A program made the position numbers and the translations under genes. A stretch of DNA of 64,000 nt from Pleurotus djamor (taxonomy: Eukaryota; Basidiomycota; Agaricomycetes; Agaricales; Pleurotaceae), in contig JAPEVF010000142.1 of the NCBI GenBank assembly GCA_029747585.1, forward strand, positions 1-64,000, written 5' to 3'. The first letter of the stretch is position 1; the number at the start of each line of letters is the position of its first letter. The notes under the pieces are model-generated. The model ran no database searches and was not told the origin of the DNA. It was given only the letters and a program-made list of their open reading frames with translations. This document shows positions 16,220-29,800 of this stretch, piece by piece.

Positions 16220-16457
16220 ATACTGACCCAGAAAGCCAAGGACTTGGGGCGGCGAGCAGAGTCACGGCGGTTTGGACGGCAGTAGGCAGAAGGGAAGGAT
16301 TGTAGGAATCCAGAAAAGGCAACTAACTCTGAGGTCGATCGTATGCAAGCGCCCAAAATTCTTGTGAACGTTTGCACGGTGCCACAGATGTGCCATGGGG
16401 CCGATATCACGCCTTTGTAGTCGTCCGCTGATAAACAGCTTTCTTACTCATCCAACA

Positions 16458-16465
16458 TATAAATA
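16458..16465 (+). promoter_or_regulatory. TATA-like box of right OYE gene
   Basis: TATAAATA placed 44 nt before the ATG at 16509, matching the box ahead of the other copy. Confidence 0.45.
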
Positions 16466-16508
16466 CAGGTTCTCTCATCCCATAACCCTCGCTGAGACTC
16501 TTGCCAGA

Positions 16509-18111
<1,603 letters not shown>

Positions 18112-19875
18112 ACAGAGAGCCATAGGAGAAGTTGTATATTATTTGTATTTTTACGCGCTTTACAAGACGTTATTCGAGATAACTGTGTCTTTGGGACTCT
18201 GGGAGTGATTTGGCGTGAAGGGTGACAGTGGCTCGCTTTCCTTGGGAAATTGTGACCTCCGACGCGTTCCTGATGGCGACCAGTGCTAAATCCATTTGAA
18301 CGAGGCAACTGGGTGAGCGGTGTGCGATTAGGAAGAGAGACGATGAACTTTGGGCGTCGGGGAATATATTTTCACGGTCGGAAAATTCAAAGGACGGGCG
18401 TGTTGAATGGTCAATGGGATTCAAGCATGGAAACCGAGGGGTTGAGGTGTTGTCGAGTAGGTGAGGCTGTGGGGGTATATATTGTCGATATTCGGCTAGG
18501 TTTAGCAGGAAAAATAGAATGTGGGCGGTCCAGCTGAGAAACGACGATGTTGCGCGACGGAGAGCAGGTGAGTTGGGAGACCACGTTTTTAGGGGGCAAA
18601 TGAGTTGAGAGACCGGCTCGTGGGCCACTCCTGCGGTCTTCAACCAAACCATATCGTTGACCCAACAAGCGCCTTCCGCTTGCGCTCCATTTCTTGAACC
18701 CACCGTTATCGACGTCTGCTTGTCCGATGATACAATAATGTTCGACCCTCAGCATCCACGGGACACTGACCGCGATGGCCAGAAAATTTATCTGGCGAAA
18801 TCCTGGACGTAGACCACCCGACACATACCCTCGTGATATTCACCCAGATGCAACTGAGTCCGTTGGCCTGTATCATACAGGTTCGGCGAATTTGCAGATG
18901 CGCCACCCACGATTTAGGAAGCGCAGGTAGAGGAGGGTGATGTGGCCACACCAAGGGTGCTGGTGGTTGGTATCGTAGAGAATGGTGAATGTCGTTGACT
19001 CCTGGACGCGCGGTGTCGTATGAATTTTTGGGCAGAAGGGCGGCTCACCTTTCTTTCATTTGTGCCTTTGAGAGTGCCCATTAGGACGGTGACTGGTGCG
19101 TCGACCTCTCGTGTCTCGTTGACGTTAAGAACTCTAAAGAACTCTTCTTCACGCAGAGACATAGAAACTGTTGGTCAATGAGAGGCGGTCTTGGCTATCT
19201 TGCCGATATGTTCATGCTGTCAACCGACCCACTTTGGTACTCAGGTCGTCGAACAAGCCAATATCCTACCTTCCTCTCTTACGCGACCGAACCACGCGGA
19301 TGTTTGTCGGATGTCCGTCAAAATGCATGCGGACGACCATGTATCTGAAGCTGTTATGCGCGACTTACCGCAACTTGTGCTCGGACTCATTCTGGTTCTA
19401 CTTGCGGACGTTGACTCTTGTGCCTTGGCAAAGGCCGACCACTTCCAGCTTGATTATTGCGCCGGCGACCTCGTCTTGCTGCCCACAGTATGTCTTGGTC
19501 ACACAGTGATGTGGCCCGGACTGCGCTATAAGGTATGTCTGCCCAGTTAATTTCTCTGTCATCATGGTACGAGGAGGAGAGGTGTGACTCACGTCCGTAA
19601 CGTGTCACTCTGTCACAACGACAACCATCCTCGTCGAAGGGATATCCACTGGGCATGTACGAGACGTCCCAGACGATGTATGTCTTCTTCCACAATATTC
19701 ATCGCATTGAAGAGGTATTCTGTGGAATCCACAAATTTTGTTGCCCAAATTCGGATTTTTGCTAACCAATTACATAAATTAGCTTTGAATGCGCAATCGT
19801 CAAAACACACTTACTCCTCCTCCCCCCAGTTCCAGACACTCGTCCGCCCTTATTGCGTGTAACCCCTCCAGCATA
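18112..19875. other. Conserved inter-gene part of right arm, no firm gene
   Basis: Mirror of 7435-9245. A minus-strand frame starting with ATG at about 18294 (MDLALVAIRNASEVTIS) encodes only 41 aa. It follows a pyrimidine-rich leader-like stretch, and the other arm has lost it. It could be the head of a gene whose body was replaced by the duplication. About 19130-19870 is nearly identical to the other arm. Confidence 0.35.
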
Positions 19876-20459
19876 ATGCCAGTATATCGCGTTCCGAAAC
19901 GCACACAGAGAGGCTCCCTTGCGGTAGCTGGTTTCTCGACTTCGGCTACTTCATTCAGACGATACGAACCGTATGCCCGGCCTTTTTATCTTTTTGACCC
20001 GTCCTTGGTACGTGATATCTCGTATTATCTTGCTTTCATATGTACTCACCTCTTGACAAGACTATCAATGAGTTTCAAGGTCTTCACAACGTTCGAGAAC
20101 ACAATCTCCAGGTCTGTGGCAGGTCAGCTTTTGCTTGTTCTTGGTCTCACTTCATCTGCCAGCCACCACCTCAGCTAGCCAATGAAAATAGGCAGGGTGA
20201 CATGGATGCCGTCGGTATTGTCGATGCTGGGATTCAGAGGGAGGGAGGGGGTGGAGTGAATGTTGACGTTGAGTGGACAGNTTTGGCGCTTCTTCGTGTT
20301 TTTCTTGGTGAGCNTTTTTGGTGAGCTTGATCCCACTTATTTTCACAATGCACTAACATCTTCACATCTGGACTGGTATCCTAGATCTGGCTTTTCGGCG
20401 GAGTCTTGCAGAACTTGGGGGGTCGACAGCTTCAAGAAGAAGCCGAGCATGAAGGATGA
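19876..20459 (+). CDS. Small single-pass membrane protein, right-arm copy
   Basis: Same four-exon structure as 6853-7434, from MPVYRVPKRTQ to QEEAEHEG. Intron ends and phases are conserved. The extra N at 20281 falls in the exon before the membrane segment and would shift the frame; the left arm reads straight through without that base, so it is probably a sequence error. The family is not recognised. It lies downstream of the Old Yellow Enzyme gene in the same orientation in both arms. Confidence 0.5.
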
Positions 20460-21047
20460 ATGCGTTGGTTCCCTTTCTCGGCGGTATTTGACGGCCAAGC
20501 TCCCACTCTCAACGAAACCGTGTACATAGATACGGTGGATTATTTCACACACGTTCCCAGAGCCATTCTACGTTTTTGTTCAGATGGTGCAGTAGAACTG
20601 CATCGCAAGTCGAAGTCTTGTTTGTAGCCAGTTGTTGAGTCACACTCTTGCAGTGCGGCATATTTGTAAACACACACTTTTCTCGGACCAGAGTGTTGAT
20701 CACGCCGTTTGAGCACTGAATGGTAGTGGTAATTGGTGAAGCACGAAGCATCCTTGTTGTTTAGCACTCTGCTTGCACTCGTGCGGTACCGATTGTTGTT
20801 GTAAGCGTACACTTTCTTCACACTTGAGCTTGAGTCTTGAGCTTGATCACACGATTTTGGTATTGGTAATGACATTCAGTAGTGGTGACACTGAAGCAGA
20901 GGATGTGGATGGTTGCAGGGGAAAGAAAATGAGTCATTTCACGAAGGTTTGACGGTGGGCGTCAAGCGTTTGATGGTGATGGTATCCCGGCCACGCGGCT
21001 ATCACACCAGCAGGAGATGTCAATGTCTACGCTGATTCGTGCTCAAC

Positions 21048-21497
21048 TCAGTCTCTGCGAGGCGAACTATCCCGGCCCTCTTCTCTTCTATATCGATTAT
21101 CCCGACTGTCATCCTCACGGTCCTCATCGCGTCCAAACCTTCCACCTGACTCTCCATGGGCTTTCCCAGCGGCTTTCACCTGCGATTCGATCGTAGACGC
21201 AAGACCACTTTCATCTGCATGTTCCTTGGCTTTGTTGAGATGCGGAGCCGCTCCCTTCATCCCTTGCTGATGCGCTGCGAGCAAGAAATCCTTCGTTGAT
21301 TCCATCAGTGATGCGGCTCCTTCTTTGACGGCTTCTCTGATATTCGCTTTGAATTGATCGCTTGTCAGAGAGTTCGACGACGCGTTGGTGCCGTGAGATG
21401 CACCATCCTGTTTCGTCTGTGGTACTTGTGAGCTCACATCGAAACTGACAATATCGGATTCACCTCTTCTAGTATCAAGACTCTGATAAGTGATCAT
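21048..21497 (-). CDS. Short LEA-like hydrophilic protein
   Basis: A hydrophilic, Ala/Lys/Glu-rich protein of about 149 aa or less. The block DQFKANIREAVKEGAASLMESTKDFLLAA, then PHLNKAKEHA, matches the C-terminal block of its upstream neighbour (AAKDFLASS, then PHINKARELA), so the two appear to be related duplicates. The C-terminus is very charged (RRDE-rich). Such proteins are thought to protect against desiccation or stress. The start is unsure: the frame is open to 21497, and the true first exon may lie between 21497 and 21830. Confidence 0.5.
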   Translation of the reverse strand: MITYQSLDTRRGESDIVSFDVSSQVPQTKQDGASHGTNASSNSLTSDQFKANIREAVKEGAASLMESTKDFLLAAHQQGMKGAAPHLNKAKEHADESGLASTIESQVKAAGKAHGESGGRFGRDEDREDDSRDNRYRREEGRDSSPRRD

Positions 21498-21832
21498 GTC
21501 AAAGACCAGATTGAATGCACGGACGAACCATTCGAGGTGTAGCTGTTCAAGCCTTGCTTGGCGAGGTTTACGAAAGAGTCCTAATCGTCAAGGTGCTGAG
21601 TCAATCCGCCTTCCAGGCACTGTTCTGAAGCTGACCATTGATATTGGGGACCGGAGGGCTAAAGTCTAAGGTGAAAGCAAGCGGCTGTTGAAGTCAACAG
21701 CTTTCGATGGTCCCTGACTCCCTGTCAATCAACCCTAAGTGCTCCTGTTCAATTAAGGAGGTGCCCTATATATTATCCATGATTCGTCGCGATACATGAA
21801 GAGTAGTGTTCCGAAGATTAAAATGCAAGTGT

Positions 21833-22760
21833 TTAAACGTCCTTCTTCTCGATCTCAGCAATCTTCACACCTGATCCCACCGTAGTCGTAGTCGATGGAT
21901 ACGGCGTGCTCATGGTATGGGGACCACTTTCGAGGGGCGCACTCGTGGCGGGTATTCCTGTAGATGATGCAGGAGGTGCAACATCCGGTCCAGCGCCGGC
22001 GCCTTCGATTACACGCCCGGCGAGCTCACGAGCCTTGTTGATGTGTGGTTGCGCCGAATCCTGAATGCTGACGTTATTGGAGGAAGCCAAGAAGTCCTTT
22101 GCGGCATCGACGATGGTGCTAGCGCCAGACTGGACTGAGGCCGCCATATTGGCTGCGGTGGTGCTCGCTGACTCAACCACGGATTTGTTCTGGTCATCAC
22201 CAGAATGTTGAGTTGGTCCTCCGAGACTAGGAGGAAGGTACGTCTAAACGTTCATAAGGGCCAGGTCGGCTTCGATGATAACTGGGCAGAGTTTCCATAC
22301 CTGGGCCGTAGCAAGAACATTGCCTGCCATCTCCATGGCTTGCTCGACGTATCCTGCACCAGCCGCCTTGGCGGCTTCAACATCATGCTGACCTTCTGCG
22401 ACGGCATCGTTCGTCTTCGCCGTCACTTCCTTCTGAAACTTCCCAGCCGCAGTGTTGGCTTCGCCGGTCAACTTGGATCCATGCATCTACGACAAAGCAA
22501 CTTAGCAGAAAGAAGAGCCTTACAAATAGATTCTATGCTCGCCTTAGCTGATGAAGCGGCGTGCTCAGCGGCATCATGGGCGAGCTCGACATTGTGCTGG
22601 ACCTGGCTTCCTATACCAGCTTCGCTGGCTTCAATCTGCGCCTCGCCAGCAGAGGTTTGTTGTTGAACGTTCCTTTCAAGCTGTAAGCATCGCTGACTTG
22701 GAAGAAAGCAGAACCAAAAACGCCCTACGTTAAATCGTGTACTTGGTTCAAAGAAGTCAT
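21833..22760 (-). CDS. LEA domain-like protein
   Basis: Four exons from MTSLNQVHDLT (22760). The first intron begins GTAGGG; the next exon gives LERNVQQQTSAGEAQIEASEAG and HNVELAHDAAEHAASSAKAS. The third begins MHGSKLTGEANTAAGKFQKEV; the last, TYLPPSLGGPTQHSG, runs to IAEIEKKDV. Composition is Ala/Gln/Glu/Lys/Thr-rich, helical and very hydrophilic without a signal peptide. It resembles fungal LEA-domain proteins made in stress or spores. A Pro/Ser/Thr tail follows the PHINKARELA block. Confidence 0.6.
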
Positions 22761-23431
22761 ATTGAGAGTATTGTTCGATTGTGAGAGTAAGAGAATGAGG
22801 AGTGTGGTGTATGAATTGGAGCTCGTCGCGTCGACTCTTCAGTATTTATACATTCATTTTCCAGTGACATCATCCCAATGCCATGGAATAGCAGCAATGA
22901 CGTCACGCCAATAGAGTTATGATGCCTAATTAGGCAGGCAACCTTCTGGAAGAGGAAAGATAATGATATTCTATGTTGTTTGCGTACACTGGACAGACGA
23001 GGTAAAAGAGAGACATCACAGAGCTCAGAGAGAGGGAGAGAGACGGGGAGATTGCTGACAAGAGGGAAAGGGCGAACGAATCGAGAATAATGAGGCATAA
23101 AAGAAAAGAGAAAAGTTTTGCAAGGAATGAATGACACAGCATGAGGGAAGACACCGAGCTTGAGGGTATATGATAAACATGGAAGTAAAACCAGAAACGT
23201 ATCAAGTCGCAAATGAGTTTACAATCAGCGAAACAAGAAATGCACTGTGTGAGTGGAAGTCGTTTTGGGAAGGAAGTGAGTACTTGAGTGCAGCGAAATG
23301 GCATGTCCGAAAATGCGATGGCTGTCCGAAGGGAAGACAAAGGGAAAGATATTATAGAACGCGAAATGCGACACTATGGGCTCGGTGAGAAAATGAAAAA
23401 GTCAGAACAATGGCCAGACTCACGCAAGTGT
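22761..23431. other. Intergenic, no gene seen
   Basis: About 670 bp between the LEA-like gene's 5' end and the glycogenin stop. It has purine-rich stretches (GAGAGAGGGAGAGAGA near 23025) that fit promoter or UTR sequence. No supported coding or RNA gene was found. Confidence 0.5.
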
Positions 23432-26400
23432 TCAAGCGACGGGGGACCTTCGGGCGTCCGCACCCTCCTCCCATGAACCCATCCGCAAGAATCGAGCGAG
23501 AACCTCCTCAGAATTTTTCTTAAACACATCAACGCCCCTAGCAGGGTCCCAAACCCTTCCTGCTCTCCTAATAGTCGAAGACGTCGAGGCCGTGGGCGAG
23601 GCAATCGCCGTAGGGGGAAGAGCCATTTGCTGCGAATCGGGAGGCGAAATCGGGCCAGCTGACGACGGTGTCGAAGTAGTAGAAGAATTCGACGCTCTGC
23701 GCGAGTTGGCTTTGCGTGGCCTAGACGGTGGCGTCTCTGGATCGACGGGGAGAGCCGGGCGACTGTTACTGACCGATGTCGATGATCCCCTGCGCGAAGC
23801 ACCGGGGGTCTTGTTCGAGGGTACCGGATCGGGTGAAACGACCTGAGCAGGTGGTGAAGAAGCCTTGCCTTTCGTTGGAACAGTTCTCACAGGTGGCGTT
23901 TGGGCACCTCGCGGTGTAATGCGGCCTGGAGGCGGAGATGTAGGGAAATGGAATTCCCTGGGAGAGCGTACACCTGGGGGGATAGCACCCGATGAATTGA
24001 CCTGGGGAGAAAAGACCGTCGGAGACTCAGCAAGTTGATCAACAGGAGGATCAGTTCCAGTGACAGCGTCGTGAACAGACAATGGTGGCAGAACGTTCGA
24101 GGTTGCTGGATTCCAATGCCTCTTCCCAAGGCCCGAGCCCGAGCCTTGACGCGACACCTTCTTTTCCTTCGGCGTCGGTGTGAGGATTTTAGGGGGATCT
24201 GTTGCGATAGACACCTGAACAGCCTGGTTCCTTGTTTCCGGGGGAACAGTCTGAACGCCTCGAACGCGATATTCCTTGCGCTTTCCCTTGATGATGTAGC
24301 TCGCAGAGATAGATCCACTGCGTGAACGGATACGGGAGGTCGAAGAGCGAGAGCTATGCTCAGGATCGCTATCATCCCTCCATTTTCCAGCAATCGGTTC
24401 GGTATTGTCAACCTCATCGCCTTCATCTTCATCGTCCCCGTCCTGACTTCCCTGTTCCGCGACGCGTTCGTCCCAGCTACGAGCCGAATCACGTCGCCGC
24501 CTTGACGAAGAGGAAGGATATTCAGCCGCGGGCATAGAGTGGGGCGCAGGAGCAGGTCGAACAAGTTTAGTAGCGTAGCGCTGAATACTAGGGACTGTAT
24601 CCCAAGCGTTTGCGAAAGCCAGGTTAGTTGGCAGGCCGTAGACAGCAGATGGGACGGGAGGTTGAGCGAACAATGGGAGGGAGGCCGTAGAAGGAACGGC
24701 GGTATCTGGCTTGGGTGACAGGGGCTCTGGTTTTAAAGGCTGGACAAATTGCGTTGGTGAGGGCTTCTCCCCTTCAGGGAAGGCCCTGCCAGGCATGTAA
24801 CGAGGCTTGTTCTCCCAGGGAAAGATATGCTTGACCTTCGTCGCATCAGGCTGAGGAGCAGAACCAGTTTCGCTTTCACCAGTAACCTGCCTGTAATGAC
24901 CTTGCTCCAAAAGTGAATTCGGGATGTCCGACGCAGGTGGCGGTCGGAAAAATCCATCTTCATTGACGGGGTGATCTCCAGGACTTTGGACCTTGTTGGG
25001 GCTACCAGCNGAGTCCCATGCGTTCGGAAAGTAAGTNTCAGAGGGGAAAGCATCTTGCTTCGGGGGGTCATTAGGCGGCGGGTCAACTGATGGATTCCAG
25101 AGTAGCAACGGAGGTGACGCGGGCCGGGGTCTTTCCTGCGGTGGTTGAGGTGCATGTTCGACGTGGGGTGGGCGTGCATCATGGAAGCTCTGCTGTGGTT
25201 GATGTTGATACGACTGATGCGAGTGTTCTTGGGGACGATGTTCNTGAGTCGACCGNTGAGGCTGAATGTCGTGNCGTCGGGTTTGTGGGGGAGANTGCCG
25301 CTCNAAGTGGGGTTTAGGATGATGTACCGTGTGATGACCGCCATGTCGATAATGAACAGGAGGAAAGGTCGCTCCTCGTTCATGAGACGNCGNTTGTTCT
25401 ACCCATGATGTNCGACGAGATGGCTGNCGGAANTGTTCTGCTTGNGGTNGTGCACCTNNCTGNGGNGGNNTATGATGGTGATGGCTTTCAGNGANAGGTT
25501 GTCTCGCTTCCGGGGAAGGNTGGTACTCAAACTTGGGGTNCTCGTTTTCACTGGCAGCTGGAGTGAGCCTATACTCAGANACGCGCCGATCTGNGACGGG
25601 CTGNNGTTGCTGGTGATGATGATGATGNTGCTGGACTGGCGANTGCGTCTGACCACGCGCAGAATCCCANTATTCACCCCCGCTGCTCTGATCATAACTA
25701 CCNTCATCGACTACATGGTGNTGATGTCCGCCATCCCACGGAGGATTANGCGGAGNTGTCCACGGCGAAGAGTCCTCCGCGACAAAGTGATGCCGTGAAC
25801 CCTGCCCTTGTCCCTGTTGGAAATAAGNAAACTGGGCGCCACTGCCACTATCGTCGTGGGGTGGTCCAGGGGTAAACGGGGGCAAAGACCGAGGCGGTAG
25901 ATGCGGGGACGGAGGAATTTCGTTTGGTCCGGGGGTAGGTAGCGTTTGCAAAACGGGNTGAGATGTGTCTGCTGTATCCAGAGGAAGCGGCGATGAAGAT
26001 TCGGGAATGGCCTCCTGCAATGGAATTCGAGGACGGATCAAGTCAACTCGGCCATCTAGAGGTAAACTCCTATATTCGCCTTCTCCGGGTGTGTTATCGG
26101 ACGGTNCAGAATAACCATAAGANGACGAAGATGCGTTTAGACCCCGGATAGCCATTTCACGGAGATCCTCCAAGCTGAGAGGNCCGCCTGGTGGACGNCC
26201 GNGTTGATCCCTTGGAGGNGGGGGCGCNTCCCAAGCCGGGGCATAATACCTNACTTCGAAGGGTGTCTCTGGAACGACGATAGGAGCGCGATANTGCCTA
26301 TCNTACACGGAATACCAGCGGTCGACCAAGGAGTTGTAATCGTAGGCTCTGGCGTTTGGATCGACGGGTTCTGGGCCAGAAAAAGGAGCGCGGTAAGCGA

Positions 26401-27345
26401 TGGACTTCCATGGTTTATTAGGGCCTATAAAATGGATAGCAGAGATTTTAGAGCCATAACGTTCATATGCTGGGGCATAACTAGATGTAGGAGGNNNTCA
26501 GGCAGAGTCCTANCANGAGAATNAACCAGNGTAGCGCACGTATATGCAGCCGTGGGTGTTGTATTATAGGTAAAACTGAGCCTGTTCCAGTCGTCNCCGC
26601 GCCATTCGTTAAGGATACCTTGATCGCCGCCGTCCCAGCTTCCTTTCGACTTTAATAATTGGTTGAGTTGGGTGAATTTATCTTCTCCCGGAGANANNAC
26701 GAGNACGCCAGAGTTGAATATATCGGGCCAACCGACGTCTGGCACGGCAGAGAATTCGTGAGGGAGAGAAAACAAGTGGGAGAGAGGCCTGATTGGCAAA
26801 ACGTCGGCGTCGAGGAAAATAATTTTAGAGTATTGGANGAGGCGGAAAACGTGTAATTTAGTAAGGACAGTGTCNAGGTCTGGGCGGCCTGTTGAAGAAA
26901 GGAGGTGTATCAGGATTTGACGAGTTCAAAAAATTTGGACCAAGAGATTGGGGGGTTGAATACGAGCAACAGGGGTCACATANAGCGCATATAGACACGA
27001 TTGACAGCGANGAACGCCTCCTCCAACGTTTGGCCAGGCAAATAACGCGTCGGGTGCGCATGTATGAGGGAGTTTTTGGGAGGAAAGGGCAGAATGCACA
27101 CCTAAAAGGTTTAAACCTGAGGGATCTGGCTGAACGATGAGTTCTATGCCAACAACGAGACGAAAGGCCTTTCTGAGGAGCTTGATGGAGGCCACGTCGA
27201 CGGTCTCTGGGGTGACGAGACAGACGGTGTCGAAGGGGACGTCTGAGCCTTTGTGGACATCGTTGAGAGCAGCGACGAGCGCGAGAGCCCCTGGGAGGTA
27301 AGAATCTGAAGTTACGAGGGTGACGAAGGCATAAGGAGTTGCCAT
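23432..27345 (-). CDS. Glycogenin (GT8 glucosyltransferase) with long disordered tail
   Basis: Glycogenin self-glucosylates to prime glycogen synthesis. It starts MATPYAFVTLVTSDSYLPGAL (27345). The catalytic GT8 domain follows over several exons: PFDTVCLVTPETVD, VVVGIELI, then KIIFLDADVLPIRPLSHLF with the DAD metal-binding motif, VGWPDIFNSG, GDQGILNEW and the final catalytic block at about 26460-26400. A region of some 800 residues rich in Pro/Ser/His/Gln comes next. The C-terminus GRVWDPARGVDVF, then SEEVLARFLRMG, is the conserved glycogen-synthase-binding tail. Dozens of single Ns between 25009 and 26885 leave the frame open. Glycogenin is one of the genes found near the A mating-type locus in several mushrooms. 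Confidence 0.9.
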
Positions 27346-27611
27346 TCGCCCGTCCACCCAACACCGAGGAAAGGGAAATGGACCGTCTGCAGTGGACGAG
27401 ACTGGAGATGGTTGTTGACTGGGAAAGGGATTCACCACATCTATGGGCACTGAGAGATACCAAGGTACACCAAGCACGGACAAACAAAATCGGAGGCCTT
27501 TTCCGACTAGAGATTCTTTTTTCCCTTGCCCAAATTACCCCATTGCGAAATGAATGCCCTCTACGGCCTTCTAGCAATCGTCGCTGGACACCACTGACGG
27601 ACGCGACCGAG
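27346..27611. promoter_or_regulatory. Half of a split divergent promoter
   Basis: The 266 bp upstream of glycogenin end in ACCGAG, the left target duplication of the large transposon. The other half is 37469-37574, ahead of the ADCK2-like gene. Removing the element and one ACCGAG leaves about 366 bp between two divergent start codons. Confidence 0.6.
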
Positions 27612-27627
27612 CAGGACCCCGGACAAT
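27612..27627 (+). repeat. Left terminal inverted repeat of large transposon
   Basis: CAGGACCCCGGACAAT, an exact inverted match to 37453-37468. It is preceded by target duplication ACCGAG. Confidence 0.92.
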
Positions 27628-27649
27628 AGGAGGGGACCCCTGATGCCAA

Positions 27650-27790
27650 ATCAGACATTTTTGGGCGGCCGAAGGCCGCTTAGCCTGAGGATTTTCAGAC
27701 ATTTTTGCCCCAAAAATAGCAAAATCCCTGGTCCAAATTTCAGACAATTCCTCAGGGGTGTGGGTGAGGCCACACCGAAATTCAGACATA
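27650..27790 (+). repeat. Left subterminal TCAGACA repeats
   Basis: Four copies of TCAGACA starting at 27651, 27695, 27740 and 27782, spaced about 42-45 bp. The first two extend to TCAGACATTTTT. They are likely transposase binding sites. Confidence 0.8.
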
Positions 27791-27946
27791 TAAGGCGCCG
27801 ACAGGGGACACCTGAGGGCGCGGCGGTCAACTTGAATGGCGGCGGTAGATTTAGTACGACGCGTCGGAGTGCTTGGTCTCCAAGTAATATACTTTTTTTG
27901 ATTTTTTTTTTACTCTTCTACATACAACTTCAACCTGCGTTTGAAC

Positions 27947-29723
27947 ATGGTATACTTCGACCGCGACCGCTGGCGTCAACGGCATGGGCACATATATCCA
28001 ACAGATCCACCGGAAGACATGTCCGCAGCACTTGAAGCATGCCTCATCATTCCTGCATCCCTGCAACGCCATATTCCCCCATCTGACACGCCCGTCGAAG
28101 AACTCATGACCATGCCATTTCCCAAACAGGAGACCGCGATTTCTCCATACGCAAGCTCGGCGTGGTTCTGTGATGGTCAACCAACCGGAGATATACGTCG
28201 CTTATTGCTGCAAGACATACCGGTGCCATCAAAGGAAGTTCTGCGGCGCCTGGAGAACGAGTGCGGGACGGCATGGTTGAGCGGTGCAAACTCAATTACT
28301 GATCCAAGAATCAACGATGGACGTGATACATATCCCTTGTTTGCGCTTTCGCTGTGGGGGGAGCTTGAGCGGCTTGGTGATTTGCAAACGCGCTGGTGCC
28401 ATGCACTGGAGTGGTTGAGAAGTGCCGAACAGAAAGCCGAGCACTTCACCGCCATGCTAGTCGAGAGCACAACAACACAGGTGCTATCCCTAGGGTACCG
28501 CCTCCCACTGAACCATCTTCGGGGCTCAGTCACGACCAGCCTCTTGACAACTTTGTTCAGCAACGAATGGTTTTCAACGGACCACATGGACGTTGCGATG
28601 GATGAGCTAAACCTACGACTGCCTGAGGAAGGCCTTTGCCATATCTCTACCGCGCCGGTAGCATTCTCTAATGCTTTATTATCGTACGCACGGAACCGAA
28701 AAACGAAGTCACGGATACTCACTCGATATGAAGACAAAATTCGAAGCGGCTACCTGGAAAAGCTCTATTTTCCCATCAATGTCAATGGAAACCATTGGGC
28801 TGCTGGGTTCATAGATGTCAAACGCAAGCTATTTGGATATGGTGAGTTACTAGCTTCCAGGACATGGAAAGTAAGCTTACCGAGGCATAGGGGATACAAG
28901 AGCGGATTTCGGCTCCAGACCTTCGAAGTCTTTCATGAACGCTGTAAAAACTTGGCTGGAGAGATTGCATTTAGGTCGATTCACGAACCAGGGTGACAGT
29001 CTCTCACATGGGGATCAGAGCGACTATTTTTCCTGCGGTATCGGTTGCATAAACACAGTAGCGCATGCGATCTTCGGTGATACTCTATGGTCCCAGGAGC
29101 GCAGCCTTCGCGAACGTCTTCTGTGGTTTCAGCGAATCTACAAACGTCTTGGCGTACATGAGTCAGACAGAGGCCAGAAACTCAACAAGAACACACTACG
29201 CACCACGTCACAAGGAAATCCAACCGTTGACCCTCTTCAACTCGGCAACACTATCGAGTCGAATGGCGCGGACAGCCAGAACGATAGTGATGATGCCACT
29301 CCCGCCAGTTCGGAAGCCGATGATCTTTCAGGATACGCTCCGACCGATTGCGACACGCTTAGCAGCATGACCATGTCACTTCCTTGTCTGGAGTCGGATG
29401 GTGATCTGGATGGTTTCGAAGAGGGAACCGAAGATCCATGTCTGCAGCGATTGGAGCTTTTGGAAGACACAGGCGGCCAGAATGATTCAGCACCCTGTGT
29501 TGACGTTGAGAGGACTGAAAATGATGGGGATGGCTGGGGACAATGGGACGAAACTATGAACACTGGGGGCGGCGATAGTGCGGACGAAGGAAGTAAGCTT
29601 GGTCAGCAAGATCCAAATGCGGCGAAGTCGAAGAAAAACACCAGTCCAGTTCAAAGTTGCCGGAGTTGGCGGAGACGGCGTAGCCGCCCAGTTCGGAGAC
29701 GTCACGCAATTGCGGGCGCGTAA
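27947..29723 (+). CDS. Ulp1-like C48 cysteine protease of the transposon, 3' end interrupted
   Basis: It starts MVYFDRDRWRQRHGH. One 52 nt intron (about 28841-28890) joins LFGYG to DTRADFGSRPSK. The catalytic signature of SUMO-type peptidases is present in order: His in NGNHWAAGF (about residue 283), Asp in YGD across the splice, then Gln and Cys in DQSDYFSCG. STDHMD upstream suits the substrate-side segment. A Ser/Asp-rich acidic tail follows. The reading frame now ends at 29723 inside the Harbinger left repeat. The displaced 3' end lies past that element at about 32748-32814 and reads LFSFFKPI onward. Ulp1-like proteases occur in several eukaryotic transposon groups; their role there is unclear. 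Confidence 0.8.
29643..29697 (+). repeat. Left TIR of nested Harbinger
   Basis: Begins AGTCCAGTTCAAAGTTGC and ends GCCCAGTTCGGA. It matches the complement of 32690-32744 with one C/T difference. Confidence 0.95.
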
Positions 29724-29800
29724 TTACATAATGTCACGTCGACTGTACTTATTGCAATAAATTCATTCTGCTTCTACTCCATTCGCCGCCGCTCTCCAGT

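Noticed and set aside
27648..27800. CRISPR-like array
   Set aside because: The regularly spaced TCAGACA motifs are too short and degenerate, sit just inside transposon ends, and the genome is eukaryotic.
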